Below, piece after piece: positions 1 through 6,696 of a stretch of DNA of 25,531 bases. A program made the position numbers and the translations under genes. Position 1 is the first letter of the stretch. Each line of letters begins with the position of its first letter. Origin of the DNA: Deltaproteobacteria bacterium (GTDB taxonomy: Bacteria; Desulfobacterota_C; Deferrisomatia; Deferrisomatales; JACRMM01). Where the stretch lies: positions 1-25,531 of the forward strand of contig JACRCS010000634.1 of NCBI GenBank assembly GCA_016218905.1, written 5' to 3'. The notes under the pieces are model-generated. The model searched no databases. It was not told the DNA's origin and saw only the letters and a program-made list of their open reading frames with translations.

Positions 1-4
1 CCGG

Positions 5-734
5 ATGGGCGAGGTGTTCGTCATCGGAGCAGGTCATCTTCGGTTCGGCAGGTTCCCGAACGATTCGCTCCGGAGCATGGCCGACCGTGCTGCGAACCTC
101 GCGCTCCTGGACGCGGGGCTCTCCCGCACCAGCGTAGAAGGGGCGTTCTTCGCCGCGGGCTCCGGGGAAGCTTCGGCTGTACTCGTTCGCGACCTCGAAG
201 ACCGGCGCCATGTGCGCTCCTCTCCTAGAGGGAGCCGCTGCCGTCCTCCTCTGCTCCCGCCGTTTCCTCAGCCGGCTCGGCAAGAGCCGGCCCGTGCGCG
301 TCTTGAGTTCGGTTGCGGGCCCAATCGACCGCGCGGAACCGGAAGCCTCCTGCGCCTTTCTCTCCCGGCGCGTCTTCGAAGCGGCCCGCGTTCCCGTGGA
401 GCAGGTCCACGTTGCGGAGCTCACCGACTCGACGGCGTTTGCGGAGCTCGAGGCGCTCGAGGCGTTGGGGCTCTGCCCGCGCGGAAGGAGCGGTGCGTTC
501 ACCGCTTCGGGCGCGACGGCCCTGGGGGGAAGAATCCCCGTGAACACGGGTGGAGGTCTCGCGGGGCGAGGTCACGTCCCCGGGATCACGGGCCTGGCTC
601 AGATGCACGACGTGGTCGTCCAGCTCAGGGGCGAGGCGAGGCAGCGACAGGTCCAAGCCGCCCGGATCGGGCTCGTCGCGACTGCCGAGGACGAGGCTGG
701 AAGCATGACCCTTCACCTGCTTGCTCGGCCCTAG
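5..734 (+). pseudogene. Decayed thiolase/lipid-transfer-like gene
   Basis: The first ~48 codons from ATG 5 encode a thiolase N-terminus (VFVIGAGHLRFG, then LALLDAGLSRTSVEG). It matches the start of the intact thiolase-fold protein at 9996-11054 (AFIIGVGQTRFG, LALIDAGLTKTDVEA). From about 200 the homology continues in a different frame, with MCAPLLEGAAAVLLCSRRF matching MCARPSDGAACVLVCSQRF of the paralogue, and runs to the stop at 734. The intervening ~130 residues, including the nucleophile-loop region and much of the substrate-binding segment, are absent. The frame switch falls between about 150 and 200. The C-terminal part keeps the GGLxxRGH motif and QLRG helix, but P is replaced by V in GHP. 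An internal deletion plus frameshift is the simplest reading. No RBS is visible because the window begins 4 bp upstream. The C-terminal piece has an ATG at 210 and could in principle be translated alone, but I expect no enzyme. Confidence 0.75.
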
Positions 735-771
735 CCCGAGCGGCTCAACCGCACCAGCAAAGGAGAGGCGC

Positions 772-1035
772 ATGTCGGAGCCGAAACGTCTGTTCACCGA
801 TGCCGAGTTGGCCGAGTTCTCGCGGGGGCACATCGAAATGGCCCTCGAGGCCTTGGAGAAGGGCGACGTCGAGAAGGCCAAGCACTGGTGCCGGCGCAGC
901 GAGGAAACCAAGCACTGGATTCATGACCACTACGTCTACTGGGTGACCTCGCTCCTCTCCCATATCCTGAAGACTTACGGCGAAGACGCCGCCCGGGAGG
1001 CGCTCAAAGAGAGTTACTTCCTGCCCCTCCTCTAG
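772..1035 (+). CDS. N-terminal half of split conserved protein
   Basis: An 87-residue, mostly helical, charged protein (MSEPKRLFTDAELAEF to YFLPLL). ATG 772 is chosen because AGGAGAGG lies just upstream. No catalytic motif is recognised. It contains a helical stretch with WCRRSEETKHWIHDHY and a hydrophobic helix WVTSLLSHILKTYG. The next gene (1063-1488) is in the same reading frame, with only a TAG stop (1033-1035) and nine codons between them. From memory, related bacterial proteins of about 240 residues carry both parts as one chain, so this is probably the front half of one gene interrupted by a nonsense codon, or a naturally split version. Function unknown. It sits 37 bp after the broken thiolase gene and may once have shared a transcript with it. 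Confidence 0.6.
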   Translation: MSEPKRLFTDAELAEFSRGHIEMALEALEKGDVEKAKHWCRRSEETKHWIHDHYVYWVTSLLSHILKTYGEDAAREALKESYFLPLL

Positions 1036-1062
1036 CACGAGCGGGTGCGCAAGGAGGTCGGG

Positions 1063-1488
1063 ATGAAGGCCTACATGGAGTCTTGGGTGGACGGAATCCT
1101 GCGGCACCACTCGATGATTCCGGGGCTGAAGATCGAGGAGGAGGACGACAAGTTCGTGGTCACCTTCGGGCACTGCGGCAGCGGGGGCTTCCTCATCGAT
1201 CAGGGCGCGTACGACGGAACCTTCGGCTTCGCGCGCTTCAAGAAGGCGGGCCCGCACACGTGGGGCGATGAGGACGTTCCCGTCTACTGCGCGCACTGCT
1301 GCTGGGTGGAGATCTGGTCCAATATGCTGAGCGGCGATCACGCCCAGAACATCGTCATCGCCGAACGAAAGAAGCTCCCCGGCGAGCCCTGCATCCTCCA
1401 CTTCTACAAGGACGGCTCCAAAGTTCCCCAGAAGTACATCGAGCGCATCGGGATGAAGCCGAAGTATTGGCACGAGAAGGGGAAGTAG
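1063..1488 (+). CDS. Cys-rich C-terminal half of split conserved protein
   Basis: A 141-residue protein from ATG 1063, preceded at ideal distance by AAGGAGG (1051-1057); a GTG at 1045 is an alternative start. It contains CGSGG near residue 37, a GxxRFKKAGPHTWG segment, and VYCAHCCWVEIW, whose CxHCC cluster could bind metal or a cofactor. It ends with GEPCILHFYKDG and a Lys-rich tail. The arrangement (acidic N-terminus, CGSGG, YCAHC, EPC..YKD) recalls an uncharacterised bacterial family, distantly like L-2-amino-thiazoline-4-carboxylate hydrolase-type proteins, but I cannot assign a reaction. It is in frame with the 772-1035 gene. The strong internal RBS means this half may be made as a separate polypeptide even if the upstream stop is real. 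Confidence 0.65.
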   Translation: MKAYMESWVDGILRHHSMIPGLKIEEEDDKFVVTFGHCGSGGFLIDQGAYDGTFGFARFKKAGPHTWGDEDVPVYCAHCCWVEIWSNMLSGDHAQNIVIAERKKLPGEPCILHFYKDGSKVPQKYIERIGMKPKYWHEKGK

Positions 1489-1604
1489 ACCGGGCGAGGC
1501 TGAACTCAGCCCGGGCGTCCTTCGGCGAGAGGAGGTTGCCGCCCGCAGAGTCGGCGGCTTGCTTGGCAAAGACCTCTCGTGCGCTGGTGGTTCAGGCAGT
1601 CAGA

Positions 1605-1636
1605 GGTTGGGTCGAGCGGGTCCGCTCGACCCAACC
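1605..1636. promoter_or_regulatory. Perfect 15-bp-arm palindrome, hairpin or operator
   Basis: GGTTGGGTCGAGCGG (1605-1619), a GT centre, then its exact reverse complement CCGCTCGACCCAACC (1622-1636). It lies in the 181-bp gap between the Cys-rich gene and the first NTF2-fold gene, ending 33 bp before ATG 1670. As RNA it would form a very stable GC-rich hairpin, but what follows is CGCCGTCTTCTTCGG rather than a clean U-tract, so it is not a textbook terminator. As DNA it could be an operator for a dimeric repressor. I infer terminator or operator and cannot choose between them. Confidence 0.6.
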
Positions 1637-1669
1637 CGCCGTCTTCTTCGGCTTGGAAAGGAGCCTGGA

Positions 1670-2170
1670 ATGGACGACTTGGAGCAGTTGCGCCTGCACG
1701 CGGAGAAGCTTGCGATCCTGGAGGTTCTCGCGCGTTACGCGCTGACGATCGACGTCGGCGACGTGGAAGCCTTCGCCGAAATCTTCGCCGAAGACGGCGC
1801 CTGGGTCTGGGAGGAGGGGGGCCTCGTGTTCCAGGGGCGCTCGGAACTCAAAGAGCTCGCCGCCGCCGTGTCGCAGCACCTTCCCGGCGGACAGCACCTG
1901 ATGACGAACCACGTGGTGGAGGTGAACGGCAGCCGGGCCGAGGCCCGTTGTCAGTTCGCCGTGCTCCTCTCCCGGCCCGAGAGGGTCTACGTCACCCTCG
2001 TAGGCGAGTATCGCGACCTCCTCGAGAAGCGGCAGGGTCGCTGGTTTCTCGGTCGCCGGCAGGCCCTGGTCAAGAACCCCGAGATCCTCGCCGAGCCCAA
2101 GGTCGGCGAGTACTACGCCGGCTTCGTTCAGGCGATGCAGGAGCGCGCCTCCAGGAGGAGCCATGTCTGA
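1670..2170 (+). CDS. SnoaL/NTF2-fold protein A
   Basis: 166 residues. ATG 1670 follows GGAAAGGAG; the longer in-frame start at 1559 would read through the palindrome and adds non-conserved sequence. The pattern is that of a SnoaL-like/NTF2 cone: N-terminal helices with LARYALTIDVGDVEAF (Tyr23, Asp28), DGAWVWEEGGLVFQG (Asp42), then GQHLMTNHVVEV with His76 and Asn80, followed by beta strands ending in GRWFLGRRQAL. The Tyr/Asp/His arrangement resembles scytalone dehydratase-like, BaiE-like dehydratases and ketosteroid isomerase relatives of this fold. A dehydratase, hydratase or isomerase role on a cyclic or CoA-bound substrate is inferred, not shown. It overlaps the next gene by 8 bp, so the two are probably translationally coupled. 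Similar genes often accompany steroid and terpenoid catabolism. Confidence 0.8.
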   Translation: MDDLEQLRLHAEKLAILEVLARYALTIDVGDVEAFAEIFAEDGAWVWEEGGLVFQGRSELKELAAAVSQHLPGGQHLMTNHVVEVNGSRAEARCQFAVLLSRPERVYVTLVGEYRDLLEKRQGRWFLGRRQALVKNPEILAEPKVGEYYAGFVQAMQERASRRSHV

Positions 2171-2645
2171 AGACCTTGAACCGAGACTCCAGAGGCTGGA
2201 AGACGTCGATGCGGTCGGCAAGCTCAAGGCCCTCTACTGCAGCCTGGCGGACGCCGCCTATCGGAATCCCGCGGTCTGGGACGAGCTCCTCGAGCACTTC
2301 GACGAGAACGCCTGGCTCGACTTCGGAGCCTTCGGCGTCTACCGCGGAAAGGTCGAGGTGGCGAGATTCTTCAAAGAGGTCTCCCACTCCTTCGTCTCCT
2401 ACGCGGCCCACATGGTCGCCAACCAGGTAATCGAAGTCGCGGGGAGCTCGGCCACGGGCCGCTGGTACTTCTTCTGCCCCTCGACCTCACGCGGCTCGAA
2501 CAGGGCGCTCTGGATCCAGGGGCGCTACGAGGACACCTTCGTGAAGAGGGACGGCCGCTGGCGGTGGCAGTCGATCACGGCGCGGTTCGACTTCGTTTCG
2601 CCCTTCGAGGAGGGGTGGGCGAAGACCCCGATGTTCGGAGGTTGA
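2163..2645 (+). CDS. SnoaL/NTF2-fold protein B
   Basis: 160 residues from ATG 2163, with AGGAGG at 2153-2158 inside the end of the upstream gene (8-bp overlap). It has the same fold signature as its neighbour: LKALYCSLAD (Tyr25, Asp30), WLDFGAFGVYRGK, AAHMVANQVIEV (His83, Asn87), a GRWYFFCPSTSRG strand and GRYEDTFVKRDGRWRW. It is closer to the NTF2-fold protein at 16849-17337 than to protein A: both share DFGxFGxxRGxxEV, then H-containing helix, then ATGRWxF and GxYxxxxxKRxGxW. The tail contains WAKTPM. A paired A/B arrangement could mean a hetero-oligomer. Substrate unknown; a hydratase or isomerase-like role is inferred from the fold. The last gene of the left plus-strand group, it faces the minus-strand block convergently. 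Confidence 0.8.
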   Translation: MSEDLEPRLQRLEDVDAVGKLKALYCSLADAAYRNPAVWDELLEHFDENAWLDFGAFGVYRGKVEVARFFKEVSHSFVSYAAHMVANQVIEVAGSSATGRWYFFCPSTSRGSNRALWIQGRYEDTFVKRDGRWRWQSITARFDFVSPFEEGWAKTPMFGG

Positions 2646-2698
2646 AGGAGAGAGAGCATCATCGGCACGAGGAGCCGCGCTACACCCGGGAAAAAGAA

Positions 2699-2744
2699 GC
2701 CGGAACCGGAGGCCGCGGGAGGGAGGCGGGCCAGCGGTTCCGGC
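2699..2744. terminator. Candidate bidirectional terminator hairpin
   Basis: GCCGGAACCG (2699-2708) is exactly complementary to CGGTTCCGGC (2735-2744). The 26-nt loop contains a further GGCC/GGCC pairing (2711-2714 with 2729-2732). It lies in the 116-bp gap between convergent genes ending at 2645 (plus) and 2762 (minus), where a shared terminator is expected. There is no U-tract on either strand, so the assignment rests on position and stem alone. Confidence 0.4.
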
Positions 2745-2761
2745 CGGGTTGGGGCGGGTTG

Positions 2762-3148
2762 CTACTTCACTCCGAGCACGGGGCAGCGGGCGTTGAGCAT
2801 CACGTACTGGGTCACCGAGCCGAGGACCAGCTTCCCGAGCTTGGAGCGGTTCTTCACGCCGACGACGACGAGGTCCGACTGCTCTTCGCTCGCGCAGAGC
2901 ACGAGGTCTTCGCCCGGGTAGAGGCCCCTCGCGAGGAGCCTCGCCTGGCAGGGGACGCCCGCGCGTTCGAGCAGCGCCTTTGCCCTCTCGAGCCCTGTCC
3001 GGGCAGGGGCCGCGTCCGGGCCCTCTTCCGCGCGGATAGACGTCGCCACCGTCACCGTTCCCCCAAACCTTCCGGCGAACCGCGCCGCCTCTTCGATCGC
3101 CGCGTCCGCCTCACGGGATCCGTCGTAGCAGACGAAGATCTTCATCAT
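2762..3148 (-). CDS. Universal stress protein (UspA family)
   Basis: 128 residues, a single Usp domain. It begins MMKIFVCYDGSREAD with the conserved early Asp (Asp9), has two helix-strand units, and ends DLVVVGVKNRSKLGKLVLGSVTQYV followed by CPVLGV. The ATP-binding signature G-2x-G-9x-G-S/T is present as Gly97-2x-Asn100-9x-Gly110-Ser111, so the second Gly is Asn and nucleotide binding is likely but not certain. Its start overlaps the stop of the RND transporter gene by 4 bp (ATGA), implying translational coupling; the second Met is an equally possible start. As the last gene of the minus-strand block it may regulate or protect the transport system under energy or envelope stress. That role is inferred from context only. 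Confidence 0.9.
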   Translation of the reverse strand: MMKIFVCYDGSREADAAIEEAARFAGRFGGTVTVATSIRAEEGPDAAPARTGLERAKALLERAGVPCQARLLARGLYPGEDLVLCASEEQSDLVVVGVKNRSKLGKLVLGSVTQYVMLNARCPVLGVK

Positions 3149-5541
3149 TCGGTTCCTAGTGCGTTTTCGGCCGGCACGGGCTCAGCCGCGGGGCTCGCAG
3201 CCGGTTCCTGGTCCATGCGCGCCGGCAAGAGCCAGCTCGCCAGCGCCGGGGTGAGGAACAAGGCGCCGATCATGTTCACCACGAACAGGAAGGTAAGAAG
3301 GATGCCCATGTCCGCCTGGAACTTGAGCGGCGAGAAGATCCACATCGCGGTGCCGATCGCGAGCGTGGTGGCGGTGAGCACGACTCCGCTCCCGTTGACG
3401 TCCAGCGCGAGCTCGTAGGCCCGGCGCAGCGACTTGCCCTGGGCCAGGTAGACCTCCAGCCGGCCGTAGATGTAGATGGCGTAGTCCACCCCGACGCCTA
3501 CCCCCAGCGAGATGATCGGGAGCGTGTTTACCTTGAGGCCGATCTTCAGCAGAGCCATCAGCGCGTAGCCGAGCATCGACACGATCGCGAGGGGTACGAC
3601 GATGCAGAGCGTCGCCCGCCAGGAGCGGAAGTTCGCCACGCTCACGAAGATCACGGCGGCGAAGACCCAGAGGAGGATCGGGTAGTGCTCGGCGGCCACC
3701 TCCTCGTTCGTGGCGCCCATCACGCCCACGTTGCCACCGGCGAGGCGGAACCGGACCTTCTCGTTCCCGTGGGTCTTGTCGAAGGCCTTGGCCTCTGACA
3801 GCACCCGCTCGATCGTCTCGGCCTTGTGGTCCGCGGTGAAGAGGTACACCGGCAGCACGCTCGCGTCTCGGTTCAAGAGCCCGCTCGAGGTCGGGATGTA
3901 GCCGAGCGCCTGAGCGAGGAGATGCTGTCCCCGCGGCAGCACTCTCCACTTCAGGCTTCCCTCGTTCCAGCCCGACGTGACGATCTTAACGACGCTCGGC
4001 AGGCTCACGGCGGCGTGCACGCCCTCCACGTTCTGCATGTGCCACTCGAACCGGTCGATGGCCCCCATGACCTCCGGGTCCATGCAACCTTCTGGCTTCG
4101 TCTCGGCGAAGACGGTCAGAATGTCCACGCCGATCGAGAAGTGGTCCGAGATCGCCTGGGTATCCACGTTGTAGCGCGACTTGGGTCTAAGCTCCGGCAC
4201 GCCCCGGAGCACGTCGCCCACCTGGATCTCCTCTCCCTTCCAGATCCCGAAGACGAGAAGCGCGAGCGCCACGAAAATCACGGCAGAAGCGGAGCGGGGC
4301 TCCGCCACCTTGGAGACGACGCGCCAGAACGGCTCCATGGCCTTGGAGCGGTCCTGGAGCTTCTCGCGGTACGAGCGGCTGATCCCGGCGTAGGAGAGGG
4401 CCACGGGCAGGAGCACCAGGTCGGTGACGATGATGATCGCGACCCCGAGCGTAGCCGTGAGCGCCATCTCCTGGATGATCCGGACATCGATCAGAAGGAT
4501 CGTGAGGAATCCGGCCACGTTGGTCGCGAGCGCGGCCAGCGCCGAGCCGAACATCTTGCGGAAGGCGCCCCGCGCAGCGTCCAGGGAGTTGGCGCCCTCG
4601 TAGATCTCCGCCTCGGCGGTGACGATCTTCTGCACTCCGTGGCTCACCGCCATGGCGAAGACGAGAAACGGCACGAGCATCCCCATGGGGTCTATCCCGA
4701 ACCCGAGGACGTGGAGGAGCCCCACCTGCCAGATGACGGCCGTGACCGCGCAGAGGAGCAGCACCACCGTTCGGGAGAGGGAGCGCGTGTACCGGTAGAC
4801 GAGCACGGCGGTGATGAGGAACGTCACCCCGAGGAAAAGCATGACTCTCGCCGCGCCGTCGGCCATGTCGCCGATCATCTTGGCGAAGCCGATGATGTGG
4901 ACTTCTACGTTGCCCTTTTCGTACTTCTTCCGGATCTTCTCCAGGTCGTGGGCGACCCTGATGTAGTCGAGCCTCTCTCCCGTGCCGGGGTCGACGTCGA
5001 CGAGGTCGGCGCTGATGATTGCGCCCTTGTAGTCGTTGGCCACGAGCCGTCCGATCGCGTCCGACCGGAGGACGTTCTTGCGGACCTGCTCGACGCCCTT
5101 GGCGTCGGGCTGGTAATCGGCGGGGATCACGTTGCCGCCGGCGAGCCCTTCCTCGGTCACCTCGCGGTACCGCACGTCGGGCGTCCAGAGCGAGCTCACG
5201 TGACTGCGATCCACGCCGGGGACGAAGAAGACGTCGTCCGTCGCCCGGCGCAGCGCGTCGAGGAACTCCGGGGTGAAGATGTCGCCGTCCTTCGCCATCA
5301 ACGCGACGAGCACGCGGTTCGCACCCCCGAAGTCCTGTTGGTACTTGAGAAAGGTCTGAATGTACGGGTGCTTCAACGGTAGGAGCTTCGCGAAGCCCGC
5401 GTCCACCCGGAGCTGGAACGCGGACCAGCAGAAGAACGCGGTGAGCGCAGCGAAGATGCCGAGCACCCACCGCCGGTGCCCGAAGATGAGCGCCTCGATG
5501 CGCAGGAGCAGAGCCGAGGGTTGTCCGGTGGAGGGCTTCAT
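3145..5541 (-). CDS. RND/MMPL-family inner-membrane transporter
   Basis: 798 residues. ATG 5541 is chosen (MKPSTGQPSALLL) because AAGGA stands 7 nt upstream and longer starts run into the previous gene. The architecture is the duplicated RND/MMPL plan: TM1 near residues 24-42 (WVLGIFAALTAFFCWSAF); a large periplasmic loop; a bundle of about five TM helices beginning VMLFLGVTFLITAVLVY; then a second TM segment, loop and bundle (ILLWVFAAVIFVSVANF through MIGALFLTPALASWLLP). The second bundle has GVGVGVDYAIYIYGRLE, a typical substrate-site helix with Asp. The C-terminal tail is short, Ala/Pro-rich and cytoplasmic. Proteins of this class move hydrophobic molecules such as lipids, hopanoids and sterols using the proton gradient. 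It follows the YCF48-type gene by 19 bp and the DUF1329/DUF1302 genes, supporting an envelope-spanning lipid transfer system. Direction of transport is unknown. Confidence 0.9.
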   Translation of the reverse strand: MKPSTGQPSALLLRIEALIFGHRRWVLGIFAALTAFFCWSAFQLRVDAGFAKLLPLKHPYIQTFLKYQQDFGGANRVLVALMAKDGDIFTPEFLDALRRATDDVFFVPGVDRSHVSSLWTPDVRYREVTEEGLAGGNVIPADYQPDAKGVEQVRKNVLRSDAIGRLVANDYKGAIISADLVDVDPGTGERLDYIRVAHDLEKIRKKYEKGNVEVHIIGFAKMIGDMADGAARVMLFLGVTFLITAVLVYRYTRSLSRTVVLLLCAVTAVIWQVGLLHVLGFGIDPMGMLVPFLVFAMAVSHGVQKIVTAEAEIYEGANSLDAARGAFRKMFGSALAALATNVAGFLTILLIDVRIIQEMALTATLGVAIIIVTDLVLLPVALSYAGISRSYREKLQDRSKAMEPFWRVVSKVAEPRSASAVIFVALALLVFGIWKGEEIQVGDVLRGVPELRPKSRYNVDTQAISDHFSIGVDILTVFAETKPEGCMDPEVMGAIDRFEWHMQNVEGVHAAVSLPSVVKIVTSGWNEGSLKWRVLPRGQHLLAQALGYIPTSSGLLNRDASVLPVYLFTADHKAETIERVLSEAKAFDKTHGNEKVRFRLAGGNVGVMGATNEEVAAEHYPILLWVFAAVIFVSVANFRSWRATLCIVVPLAIVSMLGYALMALLKIGLKVNTLPIISLGVGVGVDYAIYIYGRLEVYLAQGKSLRRAYELALDVNGSGVVLTATTLAIGTAMWIFSPLKFQADMGILLTFLFVVNMIGALFLTPALASWLLPARMDQEPAASPAAEPVPAENALGTE

Positions 5542-5560
5542 CGTTTCATCCTTCGTTGCG

Positions 5561-6553
5561 TCAGGGTTTTGCGGCGGCGGCCAAGGGCAGAGTTTCCGCT
5601 CCCCGTTCGCCCAACGCGACGAGGGTCCCGGCGGGAGCGGCGAGCACACCGGAAAGCCCGTGCCTGTCCGGGATCTGCTGCAGGGCGAACGAGAGCCCCT
5701 TGTCGGAGCTGACGAGCACGGCGCCCGAGGTACCCACGACGACGATCCTCCCGTCGGGAAGCAGCGCCGCGTCGCTCAGGAGCCCGTCGGTTCCGGTCCG
5801 GATTTCCTTCCAGGACCTGCCGCCGTCTTCGGTGCGGTACAGGTGGCCGCGTAGGCCGAAGATCATCAGGGATTCGCCGCCGAGGTGGAGCCCACCGTAG
5901 AAGGAGCCCTGGTACGGCGAAGGGAGCTCCTTCCAGGTGGCGCCGCGGTCGTCGGACCTGAGCGTCTTGCCGGCCTCTCCCACGAGGTAGAGCCGCTCGG
6001 GGCCGGACGGGACGATCCGGTTCAAGTGCCGGTCGTCCCCCGTGACCTTGCGCTCGGTCCACGTGGCGCCGCCGTTCGCACTCTCAAGGAAGAGGCCGTA
6101 GGCTCCCACGGCGAAGCCCCGGTTCTCGTCCTGAAACCAGACGTCCAGGAGGGGCTGTTCCTTCTCGGGCGCGTAGCGCACGCGCTCCCAGTGCTCGCCC
6201 CCGTCCCGGGTGCGGAGGATGACCTCGTCGTGGCCGACGGCCCAGCCGAGCTTTTCGCCGTGGAACCGGACCGCCGTAAGGGTGGCGGTCGTGGGCACGT
6301 CGGCTTGACGCCAGGAGCGGCCGCTGTCGTCGGAGAGGAGGATGTGACCCCGTTCGCCGACGGCGACGAGTCGTCCTTTGGCTGCCGCGCCGGCAAGGAG
6401 AAGAGACCGGGTTGCGAGCCGCGCCTTCAGCGAGCGTCCGGGCTCGGCCGTGGTCGCGGGGCCGGCCGCGAGCGCCAGGGTGAGCGCGGCGGTCACTCGC
6501 ACGGCCGGCTTCGTCCACCGAAGCAACTTCGGTACCGTAATCAAGGGTCCCAT
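5561..6553 (-). CDS. YCF48-type BNR-repeat periplasmic protein
   Basis: 330 residues with a cleavable signal (basic start, hydrophobic VTAALTLALAAGPATTA, cut near residue 35). The rest is a beta-propeller of about six repeats, each with an Asp-box of the form S/T-x-D-x-G-x-x-W: SDDSGRSW, TRDGGEHW, SANGGATW, SDDRGATW, TEDGGRSW and a degenerate SSDKGLSF. This is the pattern of YCF48/photosystem II stability factor-like proteins, which in non-photosynthetic bacteria often stand next to RND transporters and DUF1302/DUF1329 genes. The start has AAGGAGAGGAG upstream. Probably a periplasmic scaffold or assembly factor for the transporter 19 bp downstream; no enzymatic residues are evident. The link to photosynthesis is in name only. 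Confidence 0.85.
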   Translation of the reverse strand: MGPLITVPKLLRWTKPAVRVTAALTLALAAGPATTAEPGRSLKARLATRSLLLAGAAAKGRLVAVGERGHILLSDDSGRSWRQADVPTTATLTAVRFHGEKLGWAVGHDEVILRTRDGGEHWERVRYAPEKEQPLLDVWFQDENRGFAVGAYGLFLESANGGATWTERKVTGDDRHLNRIVPSGPERLYLVGEAGKTLRSDDRGATWKELPSPYQGSFYGGLHLGGESLMIFGLRGHLYRTEDGGRSWKEIRTGTDGLLSDAALLPDGRIVVVGTSGAVLVSSDKGLSFALQQIPDRHGLSGVLAAPAGTLVALGERGAETLPLAAAAKP

Positions 6554-6609
6554 TCTCCTCTCCTTGCCTCATGTCCGGTTTGGCAGCCCTTGCCTGCTAT
6601 TCAGCCCCT

Positions 6610-6632
6610 CGGCGGGATGCACGGACCCGCCG
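6610..6632 (-). other. Stem-loop between DUF1329 and YCF48-type genes
   Basis: CGGCGGG (6610-6616) pairs with CCCGCCG (6626-6632) around a 9-nt loop, in the 143-bp gap between two co-directional minus-strand genes. No U-tract follows. It could be an attenuator or an mRNA processing or stability element that separates expression of the two outer-membrane-side genes from the inner-membrane-side genes. Assignment is by position only. Confidence 0.35.
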
Positions 6633-6696
6633 CACCGGACGCTACTAGGGGGTGGCGGTGAGGGGGCAGCCGAGGTCTCCGCGGCGTAGTCTCTGC

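Noticed and set aside
1033..1035. TAG as a recoded pyrrolysine codon
   Set aside because: No pyrrolysine genes or insertion context are visible; a point mutation or natural split is simpler.
3826..5382. 518-codon plus-strand frame opposite the RND transporter
   Set aside because: Composition is His/Asp/Arg-rich and domain-free; it lies inside a clear transporter gene.
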